A stretch of DNA of 64,000 nt from Morchella semilibera (Eukaryota > Ascomycota > Pezizomycetes > Pezizales > Morchellaceae). Within the stretch, counting starts at the first letter, position 1; every line of letters begins with the position of its first letter. A program made the translations under genes and the position numbers. The notes beneath the pieces were generated by a model. It made no database searches. It saw only the letters and a list, made by a program, of their open reading frames with translations, and was not told the DNA's origin. The DNA is taken from NCBI GenBank assembly GCA_009192285.1, contig WBVU01000004.1, positions 3,494,001 through 3,558,000 on the forward strand, given 5' to 3'. Shown here piece by piece: positions 23,512 through 34,672 of this stretch.

Positions 23512-24190
23512 CCTAGTAAATAACCCTTATCCCGTATTCTCAGTTGACAGCGGTTGAAAATTTGCCAAAGCCGTTCAGGCCAGCCGGAGGAAGCTTCAAA
23601 ATCCCTTGAGATAGTTTTCTTTCCTCCTTTTTTTTTTTATTCTTCCTGGTTGATGTGTAATTCCTTCCTTGGTGGATCCATGGAACTAAAATTCTTTTTG
23701 TTGAGTGTGAATAATTTTTACCCCTCTTCGACCCATCTTTACCTGGCGGCTACATGAAGTATTTTTTGCGACATAGGCAGGTTTAACATGGCAGGACTTT
23801 TTATTACGTCTTTATGTGTCTAAAATAATAGAGTATATACACACTACGATTTTTTTTTATAGCCAACACCTAATATACATATGTTGAACATATTGCAGAT
23901 TCTCCGCCAGGGAAATTAAGTACAGGAACGGAAAAATCACAAATGTAGGTGGTATAGTACATACAAAAAGAAAAATGCTGCGAATTCGCTACGCTATTGT
24001 AACATGATAAGAATATAATCCTTTTCCTATAATTCCGGTTTAATTCGATATTTATCACTAAATATAATAGTAGTTTCACTCCATTATAGACACATGGAAG
24101 CCCCGAAACCCAAGCCCAAACCGGGTACCAAAACGAGGTTGGTATTTTCCTCAAACTTGTGGGAGGTTGGCCTATGGTCTAAAAATGATG
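23512..24190. other. Intergenic spacer
   Basis: Lies between the ankyrin gene and the tRNA-Lys relic. No gene recognised; T-rich near 23630 and 23850. Confidence 0.4.
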
Positions 24191-24266
24191 GCCCCACGCC
24201 ACGCGGGGGTCAAACCCGCAACCTTGAGATTCTGTTTAAGAGTCCCACGCCCTCTACTAGCGAGGC
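24191..24266 (-). pseudogene. tRNA-Lys(CTT) pseudogene
   Basis: Minus strand relic closely matching the tRNA-Lys at 21469-21546: it starts GCCTCGCTAG, keeps GACTCTTAAACAGAATCTCAAGG (anticodon CTT plus a 6-nt insert) and GCGGGTTTGACCCCCGC. It has lost about ten bases of the D arm, changed the anticodon stem (TGGGA against TCTCA), altered the T loop (TTTGACC), and gained GCCAC-like bases at the acceptor end. It cannot fold as a functional tRNA. Confidence 0.8.
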
Positions 24267-24608
24267 CTATTATGATCTACCAAGCCGTATTTTAGCTATT
24301 TTCAGTTCCTAGGTTGAAATTTACCCCTGCAACACCTAGCGCAGCGAACCGGATTCCGGGAACAGCCTGTACAACAGAAATTTACAACAATTAAGAACGC
24401 AAACTTGACTAACATAGGTTCCCAATCCACAGAAAAAGAAGATAAAAGAAAGGAAAATCCCCGTTTATAATACAATCACGCGACTCCAATTAACAATACA
24501 GAAAAGGATTATCAGGCTGAACAAAAAAAAAAGATCTAGTTCTACCAAAGCAACGGGCTTCGCCGCTCGTCCTCCGCTAGATACTCAGCTTGTTGGGGAT
24601 CATTTGAC
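24267..24608. other. Intergenic spacer
   Basis: Short A-rich flank downstream of the 24.6-26.2 kb gene; no feature recognised. Confidence 0.4.
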
Positions 24609-26165
24609 TTATGACTCGAGCACGGGTGGTGAAGGGCTGATCATGGTCGACAGGAGTGTATTCGCGTCGGAAGTTGATGTAGCATCCATAACTAGCTTTT
24701 CACCAGGTAACGGTGACTGAATCTTTTGGACATTGCTAGAAACTTCTGAAATTTTCGTTAACTCATCATTCGGGCTCGCGTGAATGGTGATCTCGGGTTC
24801 CAGTGTTTGCCCTCGTTTGCTACTGTCCTGATTTCCAGTGGGCACAACTTCTTTCACTCCCACAGTTGGTACAGTGATCTTTGCGATAGGCTTGGTCCCC
24901 TTTTGTTTGGCTCTTTGGGTGTTCCGTATGTATTCGCCAATGAATTTCTGGAAATCAACCACTGGCTCTTTGTCTATCCTCCCAGTAATCAACCTTTCAA
25001 AGAAGCCTTCAAGTTGAGATTCTACCAAGGACTTCTCGTAAAAGCTCTGGATTGCGCGACCGATATCAGCATGCCCGTCCTTGAGGCTTCGTTCCAGGCA
25101 CCCTTTGACAACCTTGGAAACGAAGTCCTTGTCACTGTTGATAACTTCACTAAAAATAGACTTGTTTTGAGGAGATGTTCTTATGGTGGCCCCATCTGCC
25201 CGCTTAGCACCCCTTTCCCTTTCATTCAGCCCCTCCCCAACATCATTCCCATTTCTCCCCTCCCTTTCCTCTTCATTCCCAGTTCCCCTTTGGATCGCCT
25301 CAAACTCCCCTTCTCTGCGTGCTCTTTTGAGCCTCTTTGCAGCTCTAGCGTCAAATGTCGTGTCACTCGGATGTCCGAGAGCCCGTCCCTCATTGTTCCG
25401 CGAATTGGACGGAGTGCTCTCGATGTTGACCTGGTCCTGTTTTAAAAGGGTAAGCCTTTCTCTCTTTTTTCCATCGGATCCTGTATTCGTGAAAACTTTC
25501 GGATGGACTAGCATTGGGTCGGGTCCAGTTTTTGGTTCGGCTATAGGCTGGCGCTCTGGAAGATCCATATCAGATTTCATTGCCGCCTTATCTACCAATT
25601 TCTTTCTTGAAGTCCCCCTCCGGTAGCTATCGATCATACCTGGTTCCATCAAACTTGTAGTCCCCCCCATAACCAGAACCCTGGGCGGTTCCGAGCTGAG
25701 TAGCGCTACGCCACTAGTCGTCCCGTTTGCCCCCAGACCATTCCCTCCAGCCGTAGTGTTCGATCCATTTTCCTGTTGATGTGGCGCCGGACCAACCGGA
25801 GGCTGCGGAGGCTGCGGGGGAATATTCGGTACCTTCCTCTCCGCCTGAAGATTCTTCATAAGCTTCTGAAATTGAGCATACTGCTCCGGAGTTGCCTTTC
25901 GAGCAAGCACTTTATCCATCAATTCTGAAATTGTGGTGTCCTTTTTCGATAGTTCGTACATCTCTCGGATAGCCCGAACCTGGTCCGGGTGATTATGTCT
26001 TGTAGCGACCTCAATCGCCACGTTGACTATATGCTGCAAGCGTTCCCTTCCATCAGCTGTCTTACTATTCGGAGGGATCGGGAGTCCGCTCGGTGGGGGT
26101 GGTGGAAGTCTTGGTAGGAGAAGTTTAGGCTTTTCCATCGGGTTCCCGTCTGACATGGTCGGCAT
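24609..26165 (-). CDS. Hypothetical proline-rich nuclear-type protein
   Basis: Single uninterrupted frame of 518 aa (an in-frame ATG three codons later at 26156 is an alternative start). Residues 15-35 are Pro-rich (LPRLPPPPPSGLPIPP). Residues about 40-110 are helical and well conserved in appearance (GRERLQHIVNVAIEVATRH, MYELSKKDTTISELMDKVLA, PEQYAQFQKLMKNLQAER). The middle is Gly/Asn/Ser-rich and then basic (AAKRLKRARREGEFEAIQ, a likely nuclear localisation signal). A second helical block at about 340-430 contains SEVINSDKDFVSKVVKGCLE and IQSFYEKSLVESQLEGFFER. The tail is Ser/Thr/Pro-rich. I do not recognise the family; two helical modules joined by disordered linkers suggest a scaffold or transcription/chromatin subunit, but this is a guess. 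No frame breaks. Confidence 0.72.
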   Translation of the reverse strand: MPTMSDGNPMEKPKLLLPRLPPPPPSGLPIPPNSKTADGRERLQHIVNVAIEVATRHNHPDQVRAIREMYELSKKDTTISELMDKVLARKATPEQYAQFQKLMKNLQAERKVPNIPPQPPQPPVGPAPHQQENGSNTTAGGNGLGANGTTSGVALLSSEPPRVLVMGGTTSLMEPGMIDSYRRGTSRKKLVDKAAMKSDMDLPERQPIAEPKTGPDPMLVHPKVFTNTGSDGKKRERLTLLKQDQVNIESTPSNSRNNEGRALGHPSDTTFDARAAKRLKRARREGEFEAIQRGTGNEEEREGRNGNDVGEGLNERERGAKRADGATIRTSPQNKSIFSEVINSDKDFVSKVVKGCLERSLKDGHADIGRAIQSFYEKSLVESQLEGFFERLITGRIDKEPVVDFQKFIGEYIRNTQRAKQKGTKPIAKITVPTVGVKEVVPTGNQDSSKRGQTLEPEITIHASPNDELTKISEVSSNVQKIQSPLPGEKLVMDATSTSDANTLLSTMISPSPPVLES

Positions 26166-26961
26166 GCTGAGATTGTGATGAGAAAAATGGTTGTGCGGAG
26201 ATAGATTGGGGGGGGGGGGCGAGGAAGAAGAAGAAGTTAGGTAGTGGTTGGGCCCAAGATAAATGGGGACTAGGTGTCAGGGCTAAATTGCGACCCTAGC
26301 CCTCAGAGCCTCGGATCATTCAGCCATTTGCGACGAAGGCTGGGCGCTGGATCTGAGATTCAGGGGTCAAATAGCAATTGCTCAAAATTTTAAATTTAAA
26401 TGTCGCAATGGCATGGTAGGAGTCTCTTGAGATCAAAATAATTATTACTATTCTTACGCTCAAATATGTAAGGTTTCAAGTGTAACTCGGTATCTGACTC
26501 GTTCGAAAAAAAATAACATGCGCGTATGGGATGCCCTTTGTTCTTACGTGTTGTTTTTTTTTTCATCACAAACTATCACTCGATGACGTAATTACGTACT
26601 AACTGTTTCCGGGATCATCTAGTGCCGATTCTATTGGGCGTCCACGTCGCTTTCGTATTTTTAGCAGCGAATGATAGATACCACCACACTAGGCTATGGC
26701 GCATATATGCTTTATGACACTTGGGATAATCCTAGATCGCTGTTACTACTGACTTTGTATTCCTTTAGCATTTGTCAAGCATCTCGGGCAGTGAGTGATT
26801 CTTCATGATCCAGTCTCACCCTCTCCTAGCCCCGTCCTCATGACTTTTTGGCAGACCCAATGCGACCATTAAAAAAGAAAAAACGGTGGAAATCGTGCAA
26901 CAAAATTTTCCCATGATGGCGGAAACTCAGTATCTCATATTTAGGTAGAACAAAAAAGTAC

Positions 26962-27100
26962 TACTCCGTTTCCCTGCTCAGCGAGATCCGTATTGACCGA
27001 GAATTGTGGCCCTCCACCACATAAAATCTGCCTGCAGCCAAGAAATATTTGTATGTGAATCTCGCTGGGTAGGGATCTCGCTGAGCAGGGAAACGGAGTA
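26962..27100. mobile_element. MITE with 28-bp inverted ends, family C
   Basis: A perfect 28-bp inverted repeat spans 26962-26989 and 27073-27100 (TACTCCGTTTCCCTGCTCAG at its outer end). The outermost TA on each side is best read as the TA target duplication, leaving a 135-bp element beginning CTCCGTTTCC. This is the pattern of Tc1/mariner-derived MITEs. The interior is non-coding. Perfect ends indicate a fairly recent insertion. Confidence 0.75.
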
Positions 27101-27265
27101 TATCTAATTCAACCAGACAAGACTTGCAGACGCAAAATTACGGGAGCTTTTGTCACCCAGCGATACATACCCATGTCGGCCATATATGTAGCTAAATGTA
27201 GTAATATATTTATTCTTCCTACAAAAAAAGTGAACTTCAGTTCTTCTTAACCTTTCTGGTGTCGA

Positions 27266-27337
27266 CCCCCTCTCCTATGCCTGCCCCCTCTCCTATGCCT
27301 GCCCCCTCTCCTATGCCGACCCTCTCTCCTATCCCGG
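27266..27337. repeat. 18-bp minisatellite, four units
   Basis: Direct repeats of CCCCCTCTCCTATGCCTG: two perfect units, a third ending CGA and a fourth diverged (CCCTCTCTCCTATCCCGG), followed by a C-rich tract. It sits immediately downstream of the giant ankyrin gene stop and is strongly strand-asymmetric (C/T-rich on the plus strand). Confidence 0.8.
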
Positions 27338-27372
27338 TCCCCCCCCACCCCCCTTGTGTCAACCCCCGCTCT

Positions 27373-30300
27373 CTACAAAAGATGTAGAATATCAGCACCA
27401 TCAAACTCCTCCGACCCCTTATAAACTGTGTTTAGATCAGTCTTCATGCTTACAACACGCCTCGCCAACTCGTTCGCATCATGCAAGCTAATCAACTTTC
27501 TCTTTCCTGGATATTTCTTCAAGTAAGAAACCCCAAGTTCGTATGTTTTCATGAGATCCCTTGTATCTTCTTTCCAGGTCACACCATCTTTCGGCTCCTC
27601 TTCGTCACCCGATTCATCAACATCCATAGAGTCCGAGGCATCTGGTACCTGGTTCGGGCCGCCCGAGGAACCGAATAATTGCTTATTAAAGGCACTCGGG
27701 TGCATGTATGAGCCTTGCGGCCCTACTGGCGGCTGGCAACAAATACCAGATAGAAACGAGTAAGCTGCGATATCCATTGGGGTACGTCCATTGGCATTTT
27801 CGTAATGGGTGTATTGGGGTGCCATTTCTGTGAAGATCATCAAGGATCCGGGCAAAGCGCATTGATATGACTATTTATATAATCGTCAGTAATACGAACC
27901 ACTTGTGTGGCGCTTGAGAGGGGATAACAAACCCAATGAAGCGGTAGATTCCCTTCAACATCCGCAATTCCTAAGTCCCGACCCTTACTATACTTCAAGA
28001 TGACTCTAAGAATATCCAATTTCGAACATCCAGTCCTCGCAAGCCATTCGGCCAGCGGTGTTTGGCTCTTTCCCAACGATCTCTGTGTCCATGCAACCTC
28101 ATGAACCTCTTGGGGCAACATTTTAAGAATTTTCTTCAGGTCTTTGATATCATTACTCGAAAGTGCGTAGTGTAAAACATTACGTCCCTTTCCATCGCGT
28201 GCAAAAAAGTCCATATCGTATTCTGGCTTCAAGAGCTCTTCGATAACAGGAATATTTTGCCTGCGCTGAGTCGCGTACGAAACAGCATACAATGCGAGAT
28301 TGAGCGAGTTGTTGGTTCTTGCATCTAGTGCACCAGGCCGGGAAAGAAGGAACCGGAATGTTTCCATTGGGTATCTGTCGGACCAGCCTTTAATTGATAA
28401 GAAGGGTAGAAGCCGCGTTTCAACACCAAGTCCTTTTTGCAACATGAACCCGAGACGATCTCCTTGCTTCTTAAGAACCTTGGAACGGATATGATTGGGG
28501 TTCGCTAGCATAAATTCTTTAAGGCACTCATATGGTTTTTCTGACAAGAGCCATTTGATCGAAGCCAGATTCCCACATGAAGCTGCAATGTGTGCAGGTT
28601 TGTGCCTCCTGCCACCATAAGTACCATATGCGGGATAGGAGCTCGATGCCCAATCCTTTCTCTTCATACCGTATACTGTTAAGCCCTGATAGAATTTTGG
28701 TTTCTGCATCTGTAGCTCCTCATCAGACTCCTCAAGCTCTTCGAATGGTATGCCAAAAGGTTCTATCTTCATAAGTTCCTCAAGCATCCTGATTCTACCA
28801 AGACACAATGCCAAGCGAACATGACAACGGTAACGACCATATGAAGCGAAATCCCCGGGATGGTCAATGAATTTTCTGGCACCGTCCTCCTCGCAATCGT
28901 CCGCAATTTTGAGGAGGAATCTGAACAACTCTATATCGTCCTTATAAATTGCCCAGGAGAGTAAAGACCACTTCCATAGATCATCACCGCTGAGGGCGCC
29001 CGTATCTATGAGCTTATCGTATTCTTCACGACCAATATAGCCAGATGGGCTCAAAGTGCTGTCGCTCAGATATTTCTAAAGACCTCATATTAGCTATTGA
29101 TATCCCAAATACATAAGAGCCACTCACAAGAGGCGAAATTTTGCATTTCGCCAACCCTTTTCTGACTCCAACATTGTCAATCGTAAACTCGTTGTCCACT
29201 TCAGTTGATCTAATCTCATCATCTCCATCCTCGTTCGAGGCTAGAATATAGCGCTTTCCAGCTGACTCCTCTTCTGGGACTTCATACTGCTCCTGAACAA
29301 TCGCCAAGATCAACTTTGCCATTTCCCAATTTCCATTTCGCAGAGCCACAAAGAGAGTGGAGTGGCCGAAAGAATCGACCACTGCCATTCTAAGCGCCGG
29401 CAACTTATTCTCTCCTTCCCCAGAAGGACCAAGAGTAAGCTCCTTGACGATCGCCGCGTCTTCTGGGGCTCCGCGCCAAATGGCTTCGAACAATCTTCGG
29501 TAGCCAGCTTGGACATCGCCCTCACCAAGATAGGGAATATCGACTTGGTTTTCTGGCAGGAAACGGCAGTCTTTTTTGTACTCCTCCTCTTCTTTTGCTA
29601 ACTGTTCTATCTCCCAACTGCTAGGTGAGCCTGAGTTGTAACTATTTCCAAACCCTAATAGACCATGATTCTTGGCCTGCTCCTTCATTGCAAGTTCCTT
29701 CTTCTCGGGGAGTAACTCATGATAAGTTTTTGCTCCGAGGAAGACAAGAATCTTCTCTGTCTCCTCGCACGACGCTAGAAGCTTCTTGACAGCAGCCCTC
29801 TGGGCCACAGACGCACTTTTTTCATGTTCATTCTCTTCATTCTCTAGAGGGGGTCTTGTTTTGTTGTGCTTTTCCCGGAGTTCATTGGTCTCCACGAGGT
29901 ATTTCTCCGCACAGTAGCGTATATAAGTTCCTGGTTCAATTTCATCAAGGACCTCTGGACCAAAGATGACGCGCTCCCTCCACCTCTGTAGTTTCGGGGG
30001 CTTATAATTATAATTCTCCAAGGAGCTCTTATAGTTCTTGATTTTCTCCCTCAACAATTCCAAGATGGTTTTACCGAAGACCGGCAGGGTGACATTCCAC
30101 TTGTTTCCGTAGTAGGTATCTCGAGTAATCTGGTTAATATCTGCTCCGGTGGAAATAAGTCGTTGTACCATATCAGAAGCGTATCCCCGAGACACGGCAA
30201 TCTCAATAGGCTGTTCCAAACTAGCACAAAATGTGAACTGCTGACGGGCGCTGTCATATTGCCTCTCCTCCTCGCCAAAGTGGTGAACATATGATTCTAA

Positions 30301-33300
30301 ATCCACCTTTCCCTTGGCGCCGTGATCGAGAAGATAATAAACCATTTTCTTATACTTCTCATTGCCGCACCAGCAAAGCCTAAATTACCATCCCTACCAT
30401 TAGTTACCAGAGCCCCCAGAACGAACTGAATGTGAAGACTTACGCAGAAATCAACGGTGTGTGCGCAGGTGTTCCCATACTACTAAATCCATAATTGGAC
30501 CGTTTCCCCCGCAATATTCTCGATAACGCTCATAACCCCCGGCTTATCCAGCTCAAACATCATATCCAAGACTTCGAAATCCGCCGCTATAACAGCGTAA
30601 TGGAATGCAGTGGTATTGCTGAAACTATTTGCTTGCGCGGAGCTTGCTCCCAATTTAAGTAGGCATGCAGTCATACGTGCCCTCTTCTCAGCATCCTTTA
30701 TTTTATGCACGAGTGACAAGGTCAGAATTGCATCAGAGGGCTTCTTGCCCCCATCCCGAGTATATTGATACTTTTTTATCGGTAACAGACAATCCGCCCC
30801 ATATGAGGAGACCAGAGCTTCAACAATATGTTCGTGGCCGCAAATGATGGCATGATGGATAGGGGCCATCCCGTGGCTGTTTTGATATTAGCATGCGTAG
30901 CGCAAGTAGATCTATAGCTTTACTCACTCCCAGTCGACGACATTAATATCGTAGATATCATCATCCTCTTCTTCCTCATCCTCATCAAATACATCATCAG
31001 GCTCCTCGGCGGGATTTACTTTAACAAAACCCTGGGTTGTGGCTGTTTTTCCTTCTTCAGACCCATCCTCATCAGACATTTTATCGTAACTACCCTCCTG
31101 GTCTTCGTCGCCATCCTCATTCTCGCCGTCATTCTCTCCCTCAGCACCCCCATCACCAACCTCCCTCATCACTAAATCAGTTGTTTCCTTCTGTGTAAAT
31201 GATGTGCTTTGCTCAGGAGCCTCTTCCTTCGCGGCTTTCTCTAACTCGGCCTTCCTCTCCTCTTTCTCTTCTTTCTCTGCCTGGTTCTTCAGACTCTTAT
31301 CCAACAAGGCTTTGACAATATCTAGCCTACCGCGTGCAGCTGCCAAATGCAACGCTGTGCGTCCATCCTGCAATCTTGCCACCAGTCTTGCCCCGGCGTC
31401 GACGAGGATCTGCACGATCTCTAATCCAGTGTCCTCACTGATGCAAGCAAGATGTAATGGAGTTCTCCCACAGAAGTCACGGCGGTTGACATCCACTCTT
31501 TCCTGTGAGACCCAGCTCTTCACATACTCAACATTATTGTCCACTATCGCCTTGCACAACACCTCGGTCGAGCCAACATACGCCATATCCATGTAATCTT
31601 CAGGGCCGAGAGGGTAGAAAGATCCAATCTCTTGCCTTCCTGGATCATCATGTAGAAACGTAATTGGGCCGCTAACATATATTTTGCTTTCTTCTTCGTA
31701 GACCTCTTTCTCCTCATCGTTCATAGGTTTTTGGACAGAACCCACAACAGTCCACCACGACATCTTTCACATTCCCAAAGAATACTGGATGGCGATGTAG
31801 CGCAACCTCGCGATTAGGTGGCCGGTTCATGGGATTCCATTCTGCGTTGAGCAAGAGGTCTTTCTTGAAGAAGAGCATCTCGATTCGCTTCGCGGTGTGG
31901 CCTTCACCATATGGGATGCTGAACCTCTGATAGCCACTAATATCTTCAAAGTCCCATTCGGCGACTTCGTCATTGACACGTCGCTTTATGTCCCCCTTGT
32001 CTCTATAAATGGTACCCGTAGATTCCTTTTTCGGGCGCCCCATCTCCGTTCTTCGCTGGACAACATAGGCCTCTCTATCCTCGGGCGCGGGGAGCGCTTC
32101 TAGAACGAGTAGGCGGGCCAGCCCAACGGTCTTTTGGAATGAGCGCTCGAAGATGGTAGGGTCGATTCTTGAGCGGTCGAGGAAGTCGCAGTAGACTTCG
32201 AACCCCCTATGGGAGTACTTAGAGAGACGATTCTCGTAGGATGGCGAACGACGAGTGAGATCAATGTCATTGCATTGGGTCATGCATGCTCCAAGAGCAC
32301 GCGGGTTCGCAAGGACGTTGGTGCCGTCATAGGCGAAGCACGAGCAGTTTACGTCAAAGCCTGTAAGAATCTGGGATGGTGATTTGTAAAGACGAAGTAC
32401 TATCTGAACATGACGGTTTGGGTATTGGGAAACAATCGTGATGGTGTTTCGGGTACGGATTGTGCTATTTATGGTCAACTTTGATACTGTGGGTATTGGG
32501 AAGATGCAGGACTAACGTTGTCTCCCAAAGGATGTTATCTTTGATGGTTCTTTCAATCTGCTCCATTTTCTTGACCGCCTCTTCGGTGTCCTCGATGCCG
32601 TGTATAAACAAATCGACATCAGAGGCCGGCGCGAGCTTTTGATGATAATACTCGCGGAGGCTTCTCTTGCTCTCTGCCCACCTCTTGGGGACTTTAAGCA
32701 AAGGAGTCAAGACAGCCGACCCAGCAACAACCACATTGCTCCAATCTATACTCCTTTAGCATTGTTGATCACAGGTATGGGAATGATCAATAGCCCGTGA
32801 GTACATACCCATGTTTAACAAAGACCCTTCGCTAAAAACATTGAAGTTGTCTCTAAACTCCTTCAAGCTCTCAACCAGGACGTGCTCTCCAGAGGCTTTT
32901 CTATCCCGGTCCTTCAATGCCATGATATATCTATCCAAGCACGGAGATATTAGCCTCATTCCCCCACTATATCAACTAAAAGCTATGGGACAATACTTTT
33001 CGCTCTCCTCCTTTGTCTCCTGGGCCAAATTCCTCGCCCTAGTTTTCGCCAATCTAGCATTATCATCTTTGAAGAGGGATATCAAGTTGACGTTTCCCTG
33101 AACAAACTCATGGTCTGGCTTCTGCGCAAAGTACGCCCTCAGCGCCGTCTCATATTCCAGATACGGCTTCAGTAGCTCCCTTATCGGCACCCCCGGGTTT
33201 GCCTCGACATGTTTCAAAAAGTCCCGGACCGGCACCGGAATTTCGGGCAGAACAGCAGGAAGCTCGACTTCCCCTGCAAGAGGCTGCTCCTTGGCCCGGT

Positions 33301-33370
33301 TGCTGGAGGGCTTCTTGGCCCGGTTGCTGGAGGACTTCTTCCTCTTGGGTGTGGAAGGAGTGGGGGGCAT
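27373..33370 (-). CDS. Giant ankyrin protein with NTase-like N-terminus (frame breaks)
   Basis: Minus-strand exons: 33370-32997, 32930-32809, 32745-32517, 32464-30928, 30876-30444, 30379-29128, 29075-27872 and 27827-27373, about 1867 aa. Two single-base excesses must be removed: one A in A5 at 31728-31732 (restoring CPKPMNDEE) and one G in G5 at 30506-30510 (restoring NIAGKRSNYGF). The last 44-nt intron could instead be one missing base near 27854-27856. N-terminus: basic linker (residues 1-30), then a block with VVVAGSAVL (Gly174-Ser175), SDVDLFI (Asp208, Asp210) and TGFDVNC (Asp279), the layout of a pol-beta-like nucleotidyltransferase. Then a conserved region (RRSPSYENRLSKYSHRGFEV; FERSFQKTVGLARLLVLE), ankyrin repeats (GRTPLHLACISEDTGLEIVQ; GRTALHLAAARGRLDIVKAL), a long acidic insert, more ankyrin-like repeats and a C-terminal helix. 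The family is widespread in filamentous fungi but uncharacterised. Enzyme activity is inference. Confidence 0.8.
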
Positions 33371-34493
33371 CGAGATGCGGTTTCTGCCTATTCTTCTACG
33401 CGGAGGCCGGGGAGCTTTCCTTGCGGCCGGCTGATGAATACATGTATTTTTTGGGAGTGAAGAGTTTTGGGGAATGGGGGATGATGAGGATATGGTTTTT
33501 TTACTTCTGGAGTCGGGGAAGACGCGTCTCTTTTATAAAGAACGCGCTAAGGGTAAGTACATGCAGTTCAATCAATTAAAGCGTGTTCTTAATTCACACA
33601 ATCCCACATCCGTGTAGTGGTAGGATCTCTTTGAAGAAGGAGTCATAATGATGAGCTATGCATAATTTCCTTGCTGTTGGAAACATCTGCTGTGCCAGGA
33701 TGCTGTTGCTGCTGCTGCTTTGATGATCGTGATGCTAACATTATATCAAACCCTCAGACCACCCAGCCAGTCCTCTTTCAACATGCAATGCGCATCAACG
33801 CAAATCCCCCCCCGGTGACTCAAGAACCTGTTTTTTCTTTTCAATTCCCTCCAATTGTTTCACTCCGTCGTCGTGCGGGGTAGAGAATTGCAAGCCAGCT
33901 CTCAACTAACCACCAGTCCCCACCGACGCGATATCGGCGGGGGTATTCATGCAGGCACTTTACGCGTGAATCCACGCGTGATCATGTGTTGTCGCATCCC
34001 ATCATCGCGATCAGCATCCCTGCGCGGTGAGTCATAGGTAATTAGACTCCATGACTCTTCAAAGCCCGGTGAGAGTTAGGGAAAGTGCTGCATATGTACA
34101 GAAAGTGCTGCATAGGTACACTGCTTAGATTCGTTGTTGGAAAAGATATCCCTACAACGAGAGTATCTAGGGCCAAGGCACGTACTAGTATTATCCGTAA
34201 TTTGGCTACTAAACTCAAGTCACCACTTCACGAAACGTTTCGGTTTCGTTAAAGTAAAAACTAGAGCTCTAAATTTCCTTAAGCACCCTTTCCACATAAT
34301 TTTCGATGATATAAGGTGGAGTGTTTTGCTCCGAAACTCCCCGTCCCGCGCAGATGTTCCTAGAGGCGATTGGTGGTTTGGTTAGCCCTAGAGGCACATA
34401 AAAAAAAAAAAAACATACAAGCACATCCGCGGGCAAAGAAAAAAAAAAAACTCTTCCCAGAACAAAAGGCTAGATAAAAATTTCATGACAGAA
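33371..34493. other. Intergenic spacer
   Basis: Promoter side of the giant ankyrin gene and flank of tRNA-Arg. Contains A-rich runs at 34400-34450 and a GCTGCATAGGTACA-type direct repeat (AGAAAGTGCTGCATA at about 34083 and 34100). No gene recognised. Confidence 0.4.
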
Positions 34494-34589
34494 ACCCCAC
34501 GCGGGGGTCGAACCCGCAACCTTCAGATGTAATTCTAAAGAACCAAAGTCCCATAGAAGTCTGACGCGCTACCATTGCGCCAGCAGGGC
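34494..34589 (-). tRNA. tRNA-Arg(TCT) with 25-nt intron
   Basis: Minus strand, starting GCCCTGC, D arm TGGCGCAATGGTAGCGC, anticodon stem TCAGA/TCTGA, T arm GCGGGTTCGACCCCCGC, acceptor 3' arm GTGGGGT. The loop reads CTTCTA, then 25 intron bases (34553-34529), then A, giving anticodon TCT (Arg, AGA codons). Exons match the tRNA-Arg at 61588-61679 but the intron differs. Mature length 71 nt. Confidence 0.92.
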
Positions 34590-34672
34590 TGGATGCCGCC
34601 TGTTTGTCTTTGGTGTAACATCAATGATTACCTCTTTATGCCGATTGTTCCGCCGCCAAGAATGTGTTCTGT

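Larger units (their letters stand above)
26166..27372. other. Intergenic region with repeats
   Basis: Contains a poly-C/poly-G tract near 26208-26219 (promoter side of the preceding gene), a MITE at 26962-27100 and a short minisatellite at 27266-27337. No gene recognised. Confidence 0.5.

Noticed and set aside
25183-25626. Plus-strand frames inside the 24.6-26.2 kb gene
   Set aside because: Antisense low-complexity (Ser/Pro/Leu) translations of the minus-strand gene.
27241-27360. CRISPR-like array
   Set aside because: Units are contiguous 18-bp minisatellite repeats without spacers, in a fungal nuclear genome.
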